From: Ruminococcus sp.
GTDB lineage: Bacteria; Bacillota; Clostridia; Oscillospirales; Acutalibacteraceae
DNA: 49,048 nt
Assembly: GCA_022511005.1 (NCBI GenBank)
Contig: JAFLSJ010000004.1
Span: 1-49,048 of the forward strand
Direction: 5' to 3'
In this document: piece after piece, positions 19,326 to 27,675 of the stretch
Layout of the letters: the number at the start of each line of letters is the position of its first letter
Numbering within the stretch: position 1 is the stretch's first letter
Notes under the pieces: generated by a model
Database searches by the model: none
Seen by the model: the letters and a program-made list of their open reading frames with translations, nothing else
What the model was told of the DNA's origin: nothing
Position numbers and translations under genes: made by a program

Positions 19326-19347
19326 GGGGCAGAAGTTTTTCTGCCCC
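19326..19347 (-). terminator. Hairpin between ptsH and ptsI
   Basis: GGGGCAG-AAGTTTTT-CTGCCCC. Confidence 0.55.
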
Positions 19348-19363
19348 GCAGTTTGTCAATAAA

Positions 19364-19562
19364 GTTTGTAAAAGCAACTTTAGTAAAAGCTGTAATAAAG
19401 CATTTTTCAAAGTTTGTAGGGACAACCCTTGCGGTTGTCCGCAGGATAATATAATTGTATATATTATTTGCAATGTATATAATTACAAGCTTTATTTTTA
19501 CAAAAAATATTATTAACTATAAGATCTTATTTTTGCGGGCGACCGCGAGGGTCGCCCCTACA
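19364..19562. repeat. Composite hairpin repeat, copy A (long spacer; core inverted relative to arm)
   Basis: TGTAGGGACAACCCTTGCGGTTGTCCG ... TTGCGGGCGACCGCGAGGGTCGCCCCTAC; left flank, reverse-complemented, resembles the right flank of copies B and C. Confidence 0.85.
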
Positions 19563-19576
19563 ATTACACGGAAAAT

Positions 19577-19840
19577 TTATTCGCCCATACCGCCGTTAAT
19601 AAGCTCTACAGCTTTATCCAATGCGGCTTGCTCATCTGCTCCGTCACAGATTACTTCTATTTCGCTTCCGCATTTAATGCAGGCGGCAATAATATTCATC
19701 AGGCTTTTTCCGTTTATTTCGTTACCATTGAATTTTATTTTAACATCACTGGTGAATTTACCCATTTCTCCTGCAAAAACTCCTGCAGGACGCATATGAA
19801 ATCCCTGTGCATTTTTTAATGTTAGTTTTTCTGATACCAT
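19577..19840 (-). CDS. ptsH: HPr phosphocarrier protein
   Basis: 87 aa; GFHMRPAGVFAGEM active His and NGKSLMNIIAA Ser-46 region. Confidence 0.95.
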   Translation of the reverse strand: MVSEKLTLKNAQGFHMRPAGVFAGEMGKFTSDVKIKFNGNEINGKSLMNIIAACIKCGSEIEVICDGADEQAALDKAVELINGGMGE

Positions 19841-19858
19841 TGTATATTCTCCTTTTCA

Positions 19859-21838
19859 TTAGGCTGTTTCTTTTATATCTACTGATTTTTCGTTTTCTTT
19901 AATCGGTTTCTTTAAAATTGCAAGCATAAGCATACCTATTACAGAACCGATTGCAAGTGAAAGCAGGTACATAGGCCAGTTGCCTACAACTGCAAATACG
20001 AATACTCCGCCGTGAGGTGCCATAAGAGTACAGTTAAAGAACATTGAAAGTCCGCCTGCAACTGCAGAGCCTACAAGGCAGGATGGAATAACCTTTAAGG
20101 GATAAGAAGCAGCATATGGGATTGCACCCTCTGTAATAAAGCTTAAACCCATTATATAGTTTACTATTCCGTTTTTGCGTTCTTCTGACGACCATCTGTT
20201 TTTGAAGAATGTTGTTGAAAGTGCAATTGCAATTGGAGGTACCATACCGCCTATCATAACTGCTGCCATAATTGCATAGGCAACGTCGGGATTAGACATT
20301 GTTGAAGCGGAGGTCAACATTCCCGTACCGAAAACATATGCGGCTTTGTTGAAAGGTCCACCCATATCAATAGCCATCATACCGCCCAGTACACAGCCTA
20401 AAACAACTATCAATTCATTTTCATATAACCAGATAAGACCTGTATTAAGAGCTGTATTAATCATACCCATAATAGGATTGACTGCACACATAATTACAGC
20501 AATCAAAGCTAAACCGATAAGCGGGTAAATTAAAACAGGCTTAATGCCTTCAAGAGCATTAGGAAGCTTATCGCAAAGCTTTTCAAGACCAAGTGTAAGA
20601 TAACCGCCAACAAAGCCTGCAAATAATGCGCCTAAGAAGCCTGAGGGTATATCTCCTGCAGGTGAGGCAAAGGTTGAACCTAAGGTTGCCATATAACCGC
20701 CTACAAAGCCTACAAGAAGTCCGGGTCGGTCTGCAATACTCATTGCAATAAAGCCTGCAAGAATAGGAATCATAAAGTTGAATGCATATCCGCCTATAGT
20801 TTTAAACCAGTTTGCAATTGGTGTTACGGTACCGAAATCACCGCCTGCCTGCTGAGCGTTTACTCCCATAGCTGTATCAATTAAGAATGCAAGTGCAATA
20901 AGAATACCGCCTGCTACAACAAATGGAAGCATATGTGATACACCGTTCATAAGGTGTTTGTAAATCTGACGGCCGAAGCTTTCTTTTTCACCTGTTGCGG
21001 CGGCTGTTTTAGCGCCTGTGTGGTGATAAACGGGGACTTCGCCGTTTTTGATTTTATTTATTAATTCCTGCGGTTTATGAATACCGTCAGCAACAGGAAC
21101 AGAAAGCACGGGCTTTCCGTCAAAGCGTGACATTTCAACTGTCTTATCAGCCGCAATAATTATACCGTCGCAGTTTGCAATTTCTTCTGTGGTTAAAATA
21201 TTTTTTGCTCCGCCTGAACCGTTTGTTTCTGCTTTGAGTGCATATCCCATTTCTTTTCCTGCTTTTTCAAGCGCCTCAGCAGCCATATATGTGTGGGCAA
21301 TACCGGTGGGACAGGCTGTAACTGCAAGAACTCTGAAACCTTCTTTTTGGGGTTCAACAGGCTTTGAAGCTTCTTCGGGATATTTTTCTGTTTCTTTTTT
21401 GTCGATGATTGACAAGAATTCTTCTGCTGATTTTGCGTTCATTAGCTGTGAAGAAAACTCGGTGTCCATAAGCATTGTCATAAGCCTTGAAAGAACTTCA
21501 AGGTGAACGTCTCCGTCGTTAGGAGCGGCAATCATAAACAACAGCTTTGATAAATCACCCTCAGGGGACTGATAATCTACACCGTTCGGAACTGTAATTG
21601 CCGTAAGTCCCGGAGTTTTAACTGCTTCGCTTTTTGCGTGGGGAATAGCAATATTCATTCCCACAGCAGTCGAGCTTCCTTCCTCTCTTTTTAAAATTCC
21701 TTCTTTGTACTTTGCTTTGTCAGCAAGATTTCCGGCTTTATCGTGCAGGTCAACCAATATGTCTATGGCTTCCTGCTTAGTTGCCGGTGATACGCCTAGT
21801 TTGATTGATGAAGGTTTTAATAAATCAACTATACGCAT
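19859..21838 (-). CDS. fruA: PTS fructose transporter, IIABC subunit
   Basis: 659 aa; N-terminal EIIA (MNIAIPHAKSEAV), EIIB (VTACPTGIAHTYMAAEAL), C-terminal EIIC. Confidence 0.95.
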   Translation of the reverse strand: MRIVDLLKPSSIKLGVSPATKQEAIDILVDLHDKAGNLADKAKYKEGILKREEGSSTAVGMNIAIPHAKSEAVKTPGLTAITVPNGVDYQSPEGDLSKLLFMIAAPNDGDVHLEVLSRLMTMLMDTEFSSQLMNAKSAEEFLSIIDKKETEKYPEEASKPVEPQKEGFRVLAVTACPTGIAHTYMAAEALEKAGKEMGYALKAETNGSGGAKNILTTEEIANCDGIIIAADKTVEMSRFDGKPVLSVPVADGIHKPQELINKIKNGEVPVYHHTGAKTAAATGEKESFGRQIYKHLMNGVSHMLPFVVAGGILIALAFLIDTAMGVNAQQAGGDFGTVTPIANWFKTIGGYAFNFMIPILAGFIAMSIADRPGLLVGFVGGYMATLGSTFASPAGDIPSGFLGALFAGFVGGYLTLGLEKLCDKLPNALEGIKPVLIYPLIGLALIAVIMCAVNPIMGMINTALNTGLIWLYENELIVVLGCVLGGMMAIDMGGPFNKAAYVFGTGMLTSASTMSNPDVAYAIMAAVMIGGMVPPIAIALSTTFFKNRWSSEERKNGIVNYIMGLSFITEGAIPYAASYPLKVIPSCLVGSAVAGGLSMFFNCTLMAPHGGVFVFAVVGNWPMYLLSLAIGSVIGMLMLAILKKPIKENEKSVDIKETA

Positions 21839-21854
21839 AAATTTTTCCTCCTTT

Positions 21855-22763
21855 TTAAATTAAATTTAATAATTTATCTACTTTTTCTTTTGTTGCCAGT
21901 CCCTTTGAGTTGGCGGTTGCACCGCCGCAGGCTGTGCCGAGCCTGAGAGCATAACCATAATCCTGAGTTTGCTGATAACCTGCTATAAACCCTGCTACCA
22001 TTGAATCTCCTGCACCAACCGAATTTACTACCTTTACAGGTGCAACGCCCATTTTATGAGAATTCCCGTTTTCATCAACAAGGATTGAGCCGTTTCCTGC
22101 AAGAGAAACAAGAACATTTATCGCTCCCATTTTTTGAAGTTCCTTTGCATATTTAATGATTTTTTCATCGTCATCTTTTGCAATTTCCACACCGAACATT
22201 TCACCTAATTCATAATTATTGGGCTTAATAAGAAATGGGTGATACTTCAAAACATTAAGTAAAAGATTTTTTGTTGCGTCAACTACAAATTTAATGTCTT
22301 TATCCTTTAATCTTTCCATAATATTTTCGTAAATATCCTTTGGCAGACTGTCGGGAATACTTCCGGCTAAAACTAATGTATCGCCGTCTTTAATTAAATC
22401 CGTCTTTTCGTAAAGGCTGTTTATTTCTTCTTGTGAAATATCAGGACCTTGACAGTTGATTTCTGTTTCTTCTGTATCCTTTATTTTAATGTTTATGCGG
22501 GAAATTCCCTTTTTAAGATGAATAAAATCTGTTTTTATTCCTATTTTTTTTATACCTTCTTCAATTGTTTCTCCTGTAAAGCCTGCTACAAACCCTAAGG
22601 CTTTGTTTTCAAAGCCTAAGTTGGTCAAAACCGTGGAAACATTAATTCCTTTGCCACCAAAGTAGTATTCCTCAGACTTTGAACGGTTTGTAAGTCCGAA
22701 TTGCATTTTATCCATATGGACAACATAATCTATTGCAGGGTTAAAGGTTACTGTATATATCAA
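21855..22763 (-). CDS. fruK: 1-phosphofructokinase
   Basis: 302 aa; MIYTVTFNPAIDYVVHMD, GGKGINVSTVLTNLG, NSVGAGDSMVAGFIAGY. Confidence 0.95.
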   Translation of the reverse strand: MIYTVTFNPAIDYVVHMDKMQFGLTNRSKSEEYYFGGKGINVSTVLTNLGFENKALGFVAGFTGETIEEGIKKIGIKTDFIHLKKGISRINIKIKDTEETEINCQGPDISQEEINSLYEKTDLIKDGDTLVLAGSIPDSLPKDIYENIMERLKDKDIKFVVDATKNLLLNVLKYHPFLIKPNNYELGEMFGVEIAKDDDEKIIKYAKELQKMGAINVLVSLAGNGSILVDENGNSHKMGVAPVKVVNSVGAGDSMVAGFIAGYQQTQDYGYALRLGTACGGATANSKGLATKEKVDKLLNLI

Positions 22764-23509
22764 CTTAACACCTCCTTTACAGCTGTTAGCTCAGAATATT
22801 CTTTATTCGTCAACTTATCCGTTATAATACAGGATTTGCTGATTTCACCAAATGTAACAGGGAGTACCTTATCAAATTTTGTATGGTCGGCAAGTATGAA
22901 TGAGACATAGCTTTTTTTGATTGCTTCTGTTTTAACCAACGCTTCTTCAATATCAATAGTGGTAAAGCCTGCGGTTTTATCTATTCCGTTTGTTCCTAAA
23001 AAACATTTTGTAAAATTATACTTTTTCAGTGAGGTTAAGCTTTCTGTACCTATTAACGCTTCTGTTGAAAGCTTAAGCTGTCCGCCGATTACATAAACCT
23101 TAAATCCCTTTTGTGCAAGCTTTTTTGCGTGCACAACACCGTTTGTAAAATATGTTGCATTTTTATTTTCTATATAATCAATGAAAATACTTGTTGTTGT
23201 TCCGGCATCAATATAGATAAAATCATTATTATTAATTGCAGTTGCCGCATATTTTCCTATAATATTTTTTTCTTTAATATTAAGCTTTGATTTTAAATTC
23301 ATTGTGTTAACATCTTCAATAGTATTTTGCCTGATTGATGTTGCTCCGCCGAATACCTTATGAAGTTTTCCAAGATTATCAAGTGAATTAAGGTCTCTTC
23401 TTATTGTGGATTCAGAAGTGTTCAAATATTCCGATAATTCAGCAACAGTTATACTTGATTTTTCGTTAAGAAGTTGAAGTATTGCATTGTGTCTTTCCTG
23501 AGTAAGCAT
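22760..23509 (-). CDS. fruR: DeoR-family repressor of the fructose operon
   Basis: MLTQERHNAILQLLNEKSSITVAELSEYLNTSESTIRRDLNSLDNLGKLHKVFGGA; ATGA overlap with fruK. Confidence 0.9.
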   Translation of the reverse strand: MLTQERHNAILQLLNEKSSITVAELSEYLNTSESTIRRDLNSLDNLGKLHKVFGGATSIRQNTIEDVNTMNLKSKLNIKEKNIIGKYAATAINNNDFIYIDAGTTTSIFIDYIENKNATYFTNGVVHAKKLAQKGFKVYVIGGQLKLSTEALIGTESLTSLKKYNFTKCFLGTNGIDKTAGFTTIDIEEALVKTEAIKKSYVSFILADHTKFDKVLPVTFGEISKSCIITDKLTNKEYSELTAVKEVLS

Positions 23510-23677
23510 TTTTTCACCTCTTACTAATTTTTGACTATATTAATAACATAATAATTGTGTACAATAGGGCAACGCATAGGAATGTAAGGGTATAGATTTT
23601 TTAATTATGTTTTAATAATTTTATGTGATGAAATAGATAATTTTGTTAATTTCTAAGACAATTATAGCATATAAAAT

Positions 23678-23724
23678 TCAAAAGTCAATCAAAATAATTC
23701 AAAAATAATCAAAAATGTTCAAAA
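23678..23724. promoter_or_regulatory. Tandem TCAAAA operator-like array upstream of fruR
   Basis: TCAAAA starts at 23678, 23689, 23699, 23709, 23719 (10-11 bp period), plus another at 23751. Confidence 0.6.
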
Positions 23725-24122
23725 AATTTAAATAAAAACGCTAAACTCAATCAAAAATAATAAAAAATAAATTGTTTCTTCTTATTTGTAATTATAAATT
23801 ACTCTGTTTAGAATATTATTACCAATATCCGGTGAATTCAGTCAGCTCTAATTAAATAAAATTATTTTATGATAGAATTTTAAATATAGAAATTTTGCTA
23901 TTGATTATTACATTAAGATATAATAAAATATTAACGACAGAATTTGACTTATATTGCAAAGAAACCTAAATTATAAGGATAATTTAATATGAAAATGAAC
24001 AGATTACAACTTATTAGAATTGGCAAGACTTGCTCTATTAAAAATATTAAATATTAATATTTTTTATGTAATCACATTTATTATGAAATAATATATTAAC
24101 TAATTTTTTAGTTGGTGTTAAT

Positions 24123-25487
24123 ATGAGAAAAGTATTAAATTCAATACTATTTAAAATAAATTCTTTATCTATTTTAAAACAGATTACTTTTGGTTTTGCA
24201 GCAGTTATTCTTTTGGCTTCGCTGTTGCTTATGTTACCGATTTCTTCAAGAAGCGGTCAGTGGACGCCGTATTTGACAGCATTGTTTACAGCTACTACTT
24301 CAACCTGTGTTACGGGACTTACTGTTGTAGATACTTATACCTATTGGTCGCTGTTTGGGCAGATTATAATTCTATTGCTTATTCAAATCGGCGGTGTGGG
24401 CTTTATTACACTTGCGATTTCTGCATTGACCTTAACGAAAAAGAAAATCGGTTTAAGACAAAGACTTGCCGCTAAGGAAATATCAGGTGCAAGTCAGGTT
24501 GGCGGAATTGTAAAAATCACACGTTTTATCATCTTCGGAACACTTTTGGTCGAGGCAGTTGGCTCATTTTTGCTTTCATTTTGTTTTGTTCCCAAGTTAG
24601 GCTTTTTAAAGGGTTTTTATTTTGCGGTGTTTCATTCTGTATCTGCCTTTTGTAATGCGGGCATAGATTTAATGAGCAGCTTTAAAAACGGTCCTTCTCT
24701 GATTGCTTTCCGGTCTGATTTCTTCTTTATAATCACAATAATGGCGCTCATTATTTTGGGCGGCTTGGGATTTCTTGTATGGAAGGACGTTATTGAATGT
24801 AAATTCCGGTTTAAGAAATTTAGGCTGCAAACTAAAATCGTTCTTGTAACAACTTTTGGTTTGATTTTAGGCGGTGCTTTATTAATATATTTATTTGAAA
24901 ACGGCGGCAGAGCCTTTGGGGGATTGTCTCAAGGTGATAGTATTCTTTCTTCATTTTTTCAGTCTGTAACTACAAGAACAGCAGGCTTTTTTTCTGTTAA
25001 TCTGCCACTTCTTAAAGATTCAACTATCTTGATTATGTGTGTTCTTATGTTTATAGGCGGTTCTCCCGGTTCTACTTCAGGCGGTATTAAAACAACTTCT
25101 TTTGCTGTTTTGTTTATGAGTATTTTTCTTGTTTTCAGGAAAAAACAAAACGTGGAATTGTTTAAAAGAAGAATCAGCAAGGACGCTGTTTATTCAGCCT
25201 GTTGTTTAATGATGTTATTTTTCGGACTTATTATATCCTCCTGTACGATTATAAGTTATGTTGACGGAGTGCCGATATTATATTGCCTGTTTGAATGTAC
25301 TTCGGCAGTGGCGACTGTGGGTCTTTCTATGGGTATAACTCCGGAGCTTTCAAGACTTTCCAAGGTCATTCTTATTATTCTTATGTATATCGGCAGGGTA
25401 GGTGCATTGACTATGCTGATGACATTTACAAAGAAATGTGAAAAAGTGGAATCCAAATATATTGAAGAAAAAATTATTGTGGGGTAG
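24123..25487 (+). CDS. ktrB: TrkH/KtrB family potassium uptake protein
   Basis: 454 aa; TTSTCVTGLTVVDTYTYWS, SVSAFCNAGIDLM, GGSPGSTSGGIKTTSFAV selectivity-filter repeats. Confidence 0.93.
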   Translation: MRKVLNSILFKINSLSILKQITFGFAAVILLASLLLMLPISSRSGQWTPYLTALFTATTSTCVTGLTVVDTYTYWSLFGQIIILLLIQIGGVGFITLAISALTLTKKKIGLRQRLAAKEISGASQVGGIVKITRFIIFGTLLVEAVGSFLLSFCFVPKLGFLKGFYFAVFHSVSAFCNAGIDLMSSFKNGPSLIAFRSDFFFIITIMALIILGGLGFLVWKDVIECKFRFKKFRLQTKIVLVTTFGLILGGALLIYLFENGGRAFGGLSQGDSILSSFFQSVTTRTAGFFSVNLPLLKDSTILIMCVLMFIGGSPGSTSGGIKTTSFAVLFMSIFLVFRKKQNVELFKRRISKDAVYSACCLMMLFFGLIISSCTIISYVDGVPILYCLFECTSAVATVGLSMGITPELSRLSKVILIILMYIGRVGALTMLMTFTKKCEKVESKYIEEKIIVG

Positions 25488-25497
25488 GTGATTTTTT

Positions 25498-26142
25498 ATG
25501 AAATCAGTTTTAGTAATAGGTTTAGGCCGTTTCGGCAGACATTTATGCAAGGGTTTAACCGAAGCAGGAAATGAGGTTCTGGCAATCGATTCTGACGAGG
25601 TAAGATGTAACCACGCTGTAAATTATGCAACCGAGATACAGATTGCAGACGCTACAGACCCTGCTGTAATTGAAAGTCTCGGCGTTAAAAATTTTGATTT
25701 TTGCGTTGTTGCAATTGCAGATAACTTTCAAAGCTCTTTGGAAACGACCTCTCTTCTTGCAGATAATGGTGCAAACTATATTCTCGCAAGGGCAAACAGC
25801 GATGTTCACGAAAAGTTCCTTTTAAGAAACGGTGCAAATGAAGTTGTTTATGCTGAGCGTGATATGGGTGAGAGAATTGCCGTAAGATTCGGTAACAACA
25901 GAGTTATTGATTATATTAAGCTAAATAACGATTATTCTATTTATGAAATTAAAGTGCCGGAAAAATGGATTGGTAAAACAATTTTAAAAATGGATGTTCG
26001 TGCTAAGTATAAAATCAATATTATTTCAATTAGAAATGGTGAAGAACAATTCCCGCTTCCCGACCCGAGAAGAGAATTTGAAGCCGAAGATGTAATTATG
26101 ATTATGGGGCACAAGGAAGATATTGCACCTTTGGTAAAATAA
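25498..26142 (+). CDS. ktrA: TrkA/KtrA family potassium channel regulatory protein
   Basis: 214 aa; MKSVLVIGLGRFGRHLCKGLTEAGNEVLAIDSDE RCK N domain and C-terminal TrkA-C. Confidence 0.94.
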   Translation: MKSVLVIGLGRFGRHLCKGLTEAGNEVLAIDSDEVRCNHAVNYATEIQIADATDPAVIESLGVKNFDFCVVAIADNFQSSLETTSLLADNGANYILARANSDVHEKFLLRNGANEVVYAERDMGERIAVRFGNNRVIDYIKLNNDYSIYEIKVPEKWIGKTILKMDVRAKYKINIISIRNGEEQFPLPDPRREFEAEDVIMIMGHKEDIAPLVK

Positions 26143-26156
26143 TTATGTATAAAGTA

Positions 26157-26190
26157 AAACAGGTATCACAAAATACGTGATACCTGTTCT
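26157..26190 (+). terminator. Terminator after ktrA
   Basis: AACAGGTATCAC-AAAATAC-GTGATACCTGTT. Confidence 0.8.
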
Positions 26191-26230
26191 TATAATAATT
26201 GATATTTTTATAATATAAAAGTTTCTAATA

Positions 26231-26371
26231 ATTATCTCTCCCTCAGTCAGCTTACGCTGACAGCTCCCTCGTCAGAGGGGACCATATTATACATAAAAAT
26301 TTTGTAAAAAATTACCTCACTCTGACAAGGGAGGTGTCTGTGGCAATGCCGCAGACGGAGGGAGAGATGAT
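26231..26371. repeat. MITE-like palindromic repeat with long imperfect terminal inverted repeats
   Basis: ATCTCTCCCTCAGTCAGC... at left versus ATCTCTCCCTCCGTCTGC... on the complementary strand at right; both continue into CTCCCTC/TGTCAGAG. Confidence 0.75.
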
Positions 26372-26430
26372 GAGTGAACGAAAGTATAAAATTATATTTA
26401 TTATTAAAAGATATATAATAAAAAAATTAA

Positions 26431-26865
26431 TTAAATGTTGAAATCATTTTTCGTTAAAGCTTTTGCGTTTTCTGCAAGGTCATAGAGAGTTACGCTGTCA
26501 ACATAATCGTTTATAACCTTGTAATAGTTTTTCCAGAAATCAAGAGTTATACATTTTTCACTGCGCTCGCATTGATTTATTTCATTCTTTAAACAATTGA
26601 TAGGGGAAAGTGAACCCTCTGCAACCCTTAAAATATCACCTGCCGTGTATTCTTTAGGGTCCTTTGACAGCTTATAGCCGCCGTTGTTACCTCTTGAGCT
26701 GATTAGATAGCCTGCTTTATTAAGCAGGGCTATAATCTGTTCAAGATATTTTGCGGAAATTTCATAACGGTTTGATATATCTTTTAAAGAAATAAAACTA
26801 TCATTTGAATAAATGGCAAGGTGTATCATAATACGCAAAGCGTATCTGCCTCTTGTAGAAACCAT
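26431..26865 (-). CDS. Rrf2-family transcriptional regulator (IscR-like)
   Basis: MVSTRGRYALRIMIHLAIYSNDSFISLKDISNRYEISAKYLEQIIALLNKAGYLISSRGNNGGYKLSK; three Cys in INCLKNEINQCERSEKC. Confidence 0.92.
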   Translation of the reverse strand: MVSTRGRYALRIMIHLAIYSNDSFISLKDISNRYEISAKYLEQIIALLNKAGYLISSRGNNGGYKLSKDPKEYTAGDILRVAEGSLSPINCLKNEINQCERSEKCITLDFWKNYYKVINDYVDSVTLYDLAENAKALTKNDFNI

Positions 26866-26901
26866 TTTAATACCCCTTTTCTGTATTTTTATGTAATATT
26901 T

Positions 26902-26970
26902 GGCGGTCTGCGACCGCACCGCCAAGGGACTTTGCCCATTGAACCCACGAGCTTTTTCAAAAGCTCGACC
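26902..26970. repeat. Multi-hairpin repeat-like element in the Rrf2 5' leader
   Basis: GGCGGT...ACCGCC hairpin followed by CGAGCTTTT-TC-AAAAGCTCG hairpin. Confidence 0.5.
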
Positions 26971-27030
26971 AAAACTTTTAATTTATTCTTTCTTTTACGG
27001 TATTTTAAATATTAACATTTGTTAATTTTA

Positions 27031-27061
27031 ATTATACAATAGGATTGACTTTAAGGTCAAT
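27031..27061 (-). promoter_or_regulatory. Sigma-A-like promoter for the Rrf2 gene overlapped by a palindrome
   Basis: Minus strand TTGACC-N18-TATAAT; palindrome ATTGACTTTAAGGTCAAT at 27044-27061. Confidence 0.65.
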
Positions 27062-27085
27062 AAATAAAATAAATTTTTAATAAAA

Positions 27086-27127
27086 AGTCTGAAGTTGTAT
27101 TATTTTATGCAATTTCAGGCTTTTTTT
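27086..27127 (+). terminator. Terminator/attenuator-like hairpin at the head of the phage-like operon
   Basis: AGTCTGAAGTTG-N12-CAATTTCAGGCTTTTTTT, with no plus-strand ORF between the ktrA terminator and this site. Confidence 0.65.
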
Positions 27128-27183
27128 GCTGTATAAGCGAAAGGTCTCGGGGCAATTATAAAGACCTTTTAAAGGAGTTGTAT

Positions 27184-27675
27184 ATGAAAAAATCGTTAAG
27201 TCAAAAGGAAAAAGACTTTTGTATCAGCTTTGTTGAAAGCGGTAATCCCATTGAAGCCGCTAAGAAAGCAGGCTATACAAAGTCCCCTGAAAAGTCAGGT
27301 TTAAGGCTTATTTGCAGGTCAGATATTTCCGATGAAATTGCAAGGCTTGAAAGCCATCTACAGCAAACCTTAAGCTTTGCTGCAAAATGCGGTTATAAAC
27401 GGCTTGCGTTCGGAAATATTGCAGATGCCGTTTCACTTTTATTTAAAGAGAAGCCTGCTTTGGAAGATTTAAAGGAAATGGATTTATTTTCTATATCAGA
27501 AATAAAAAAGCCCAAGGACGGTGCAATGGAAATAAAATTTTTTGACAGAATAAAAGCTCTTGAAAAGCTGGAAGAATTAAGCGGAAATAAATCGGGAAGT
27601 GAAAGCCCCTTTTATGACGCATTGATTACAGGCGCTCAAATGCTTTCAAAGGACAGTAAAGATAATGAGTATTAA
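27184..27675 (+). CDS. Phage terminase small subunit
   Basis: MKKSLSQKEKDFCISFVESGNPIEAAKKAGYTKSPEKSGLRLI; terminase_2-like HTH N-terminus. Confidence 0.85.
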   Translation: MKKSLSQKEKDFCISFVESGNPIEAAKKAGYTKSPEKSGLRLICRSDISDEIARLESHLQQTLSFAAKCGYKRLAFGNIADAVSLLFKEKPALEDLKEMDLFSISEIKKPKDGAMEIKFFDRIKALEKLEELSGNKSGSESPFYDALITGAQMLSKDSKDNEY

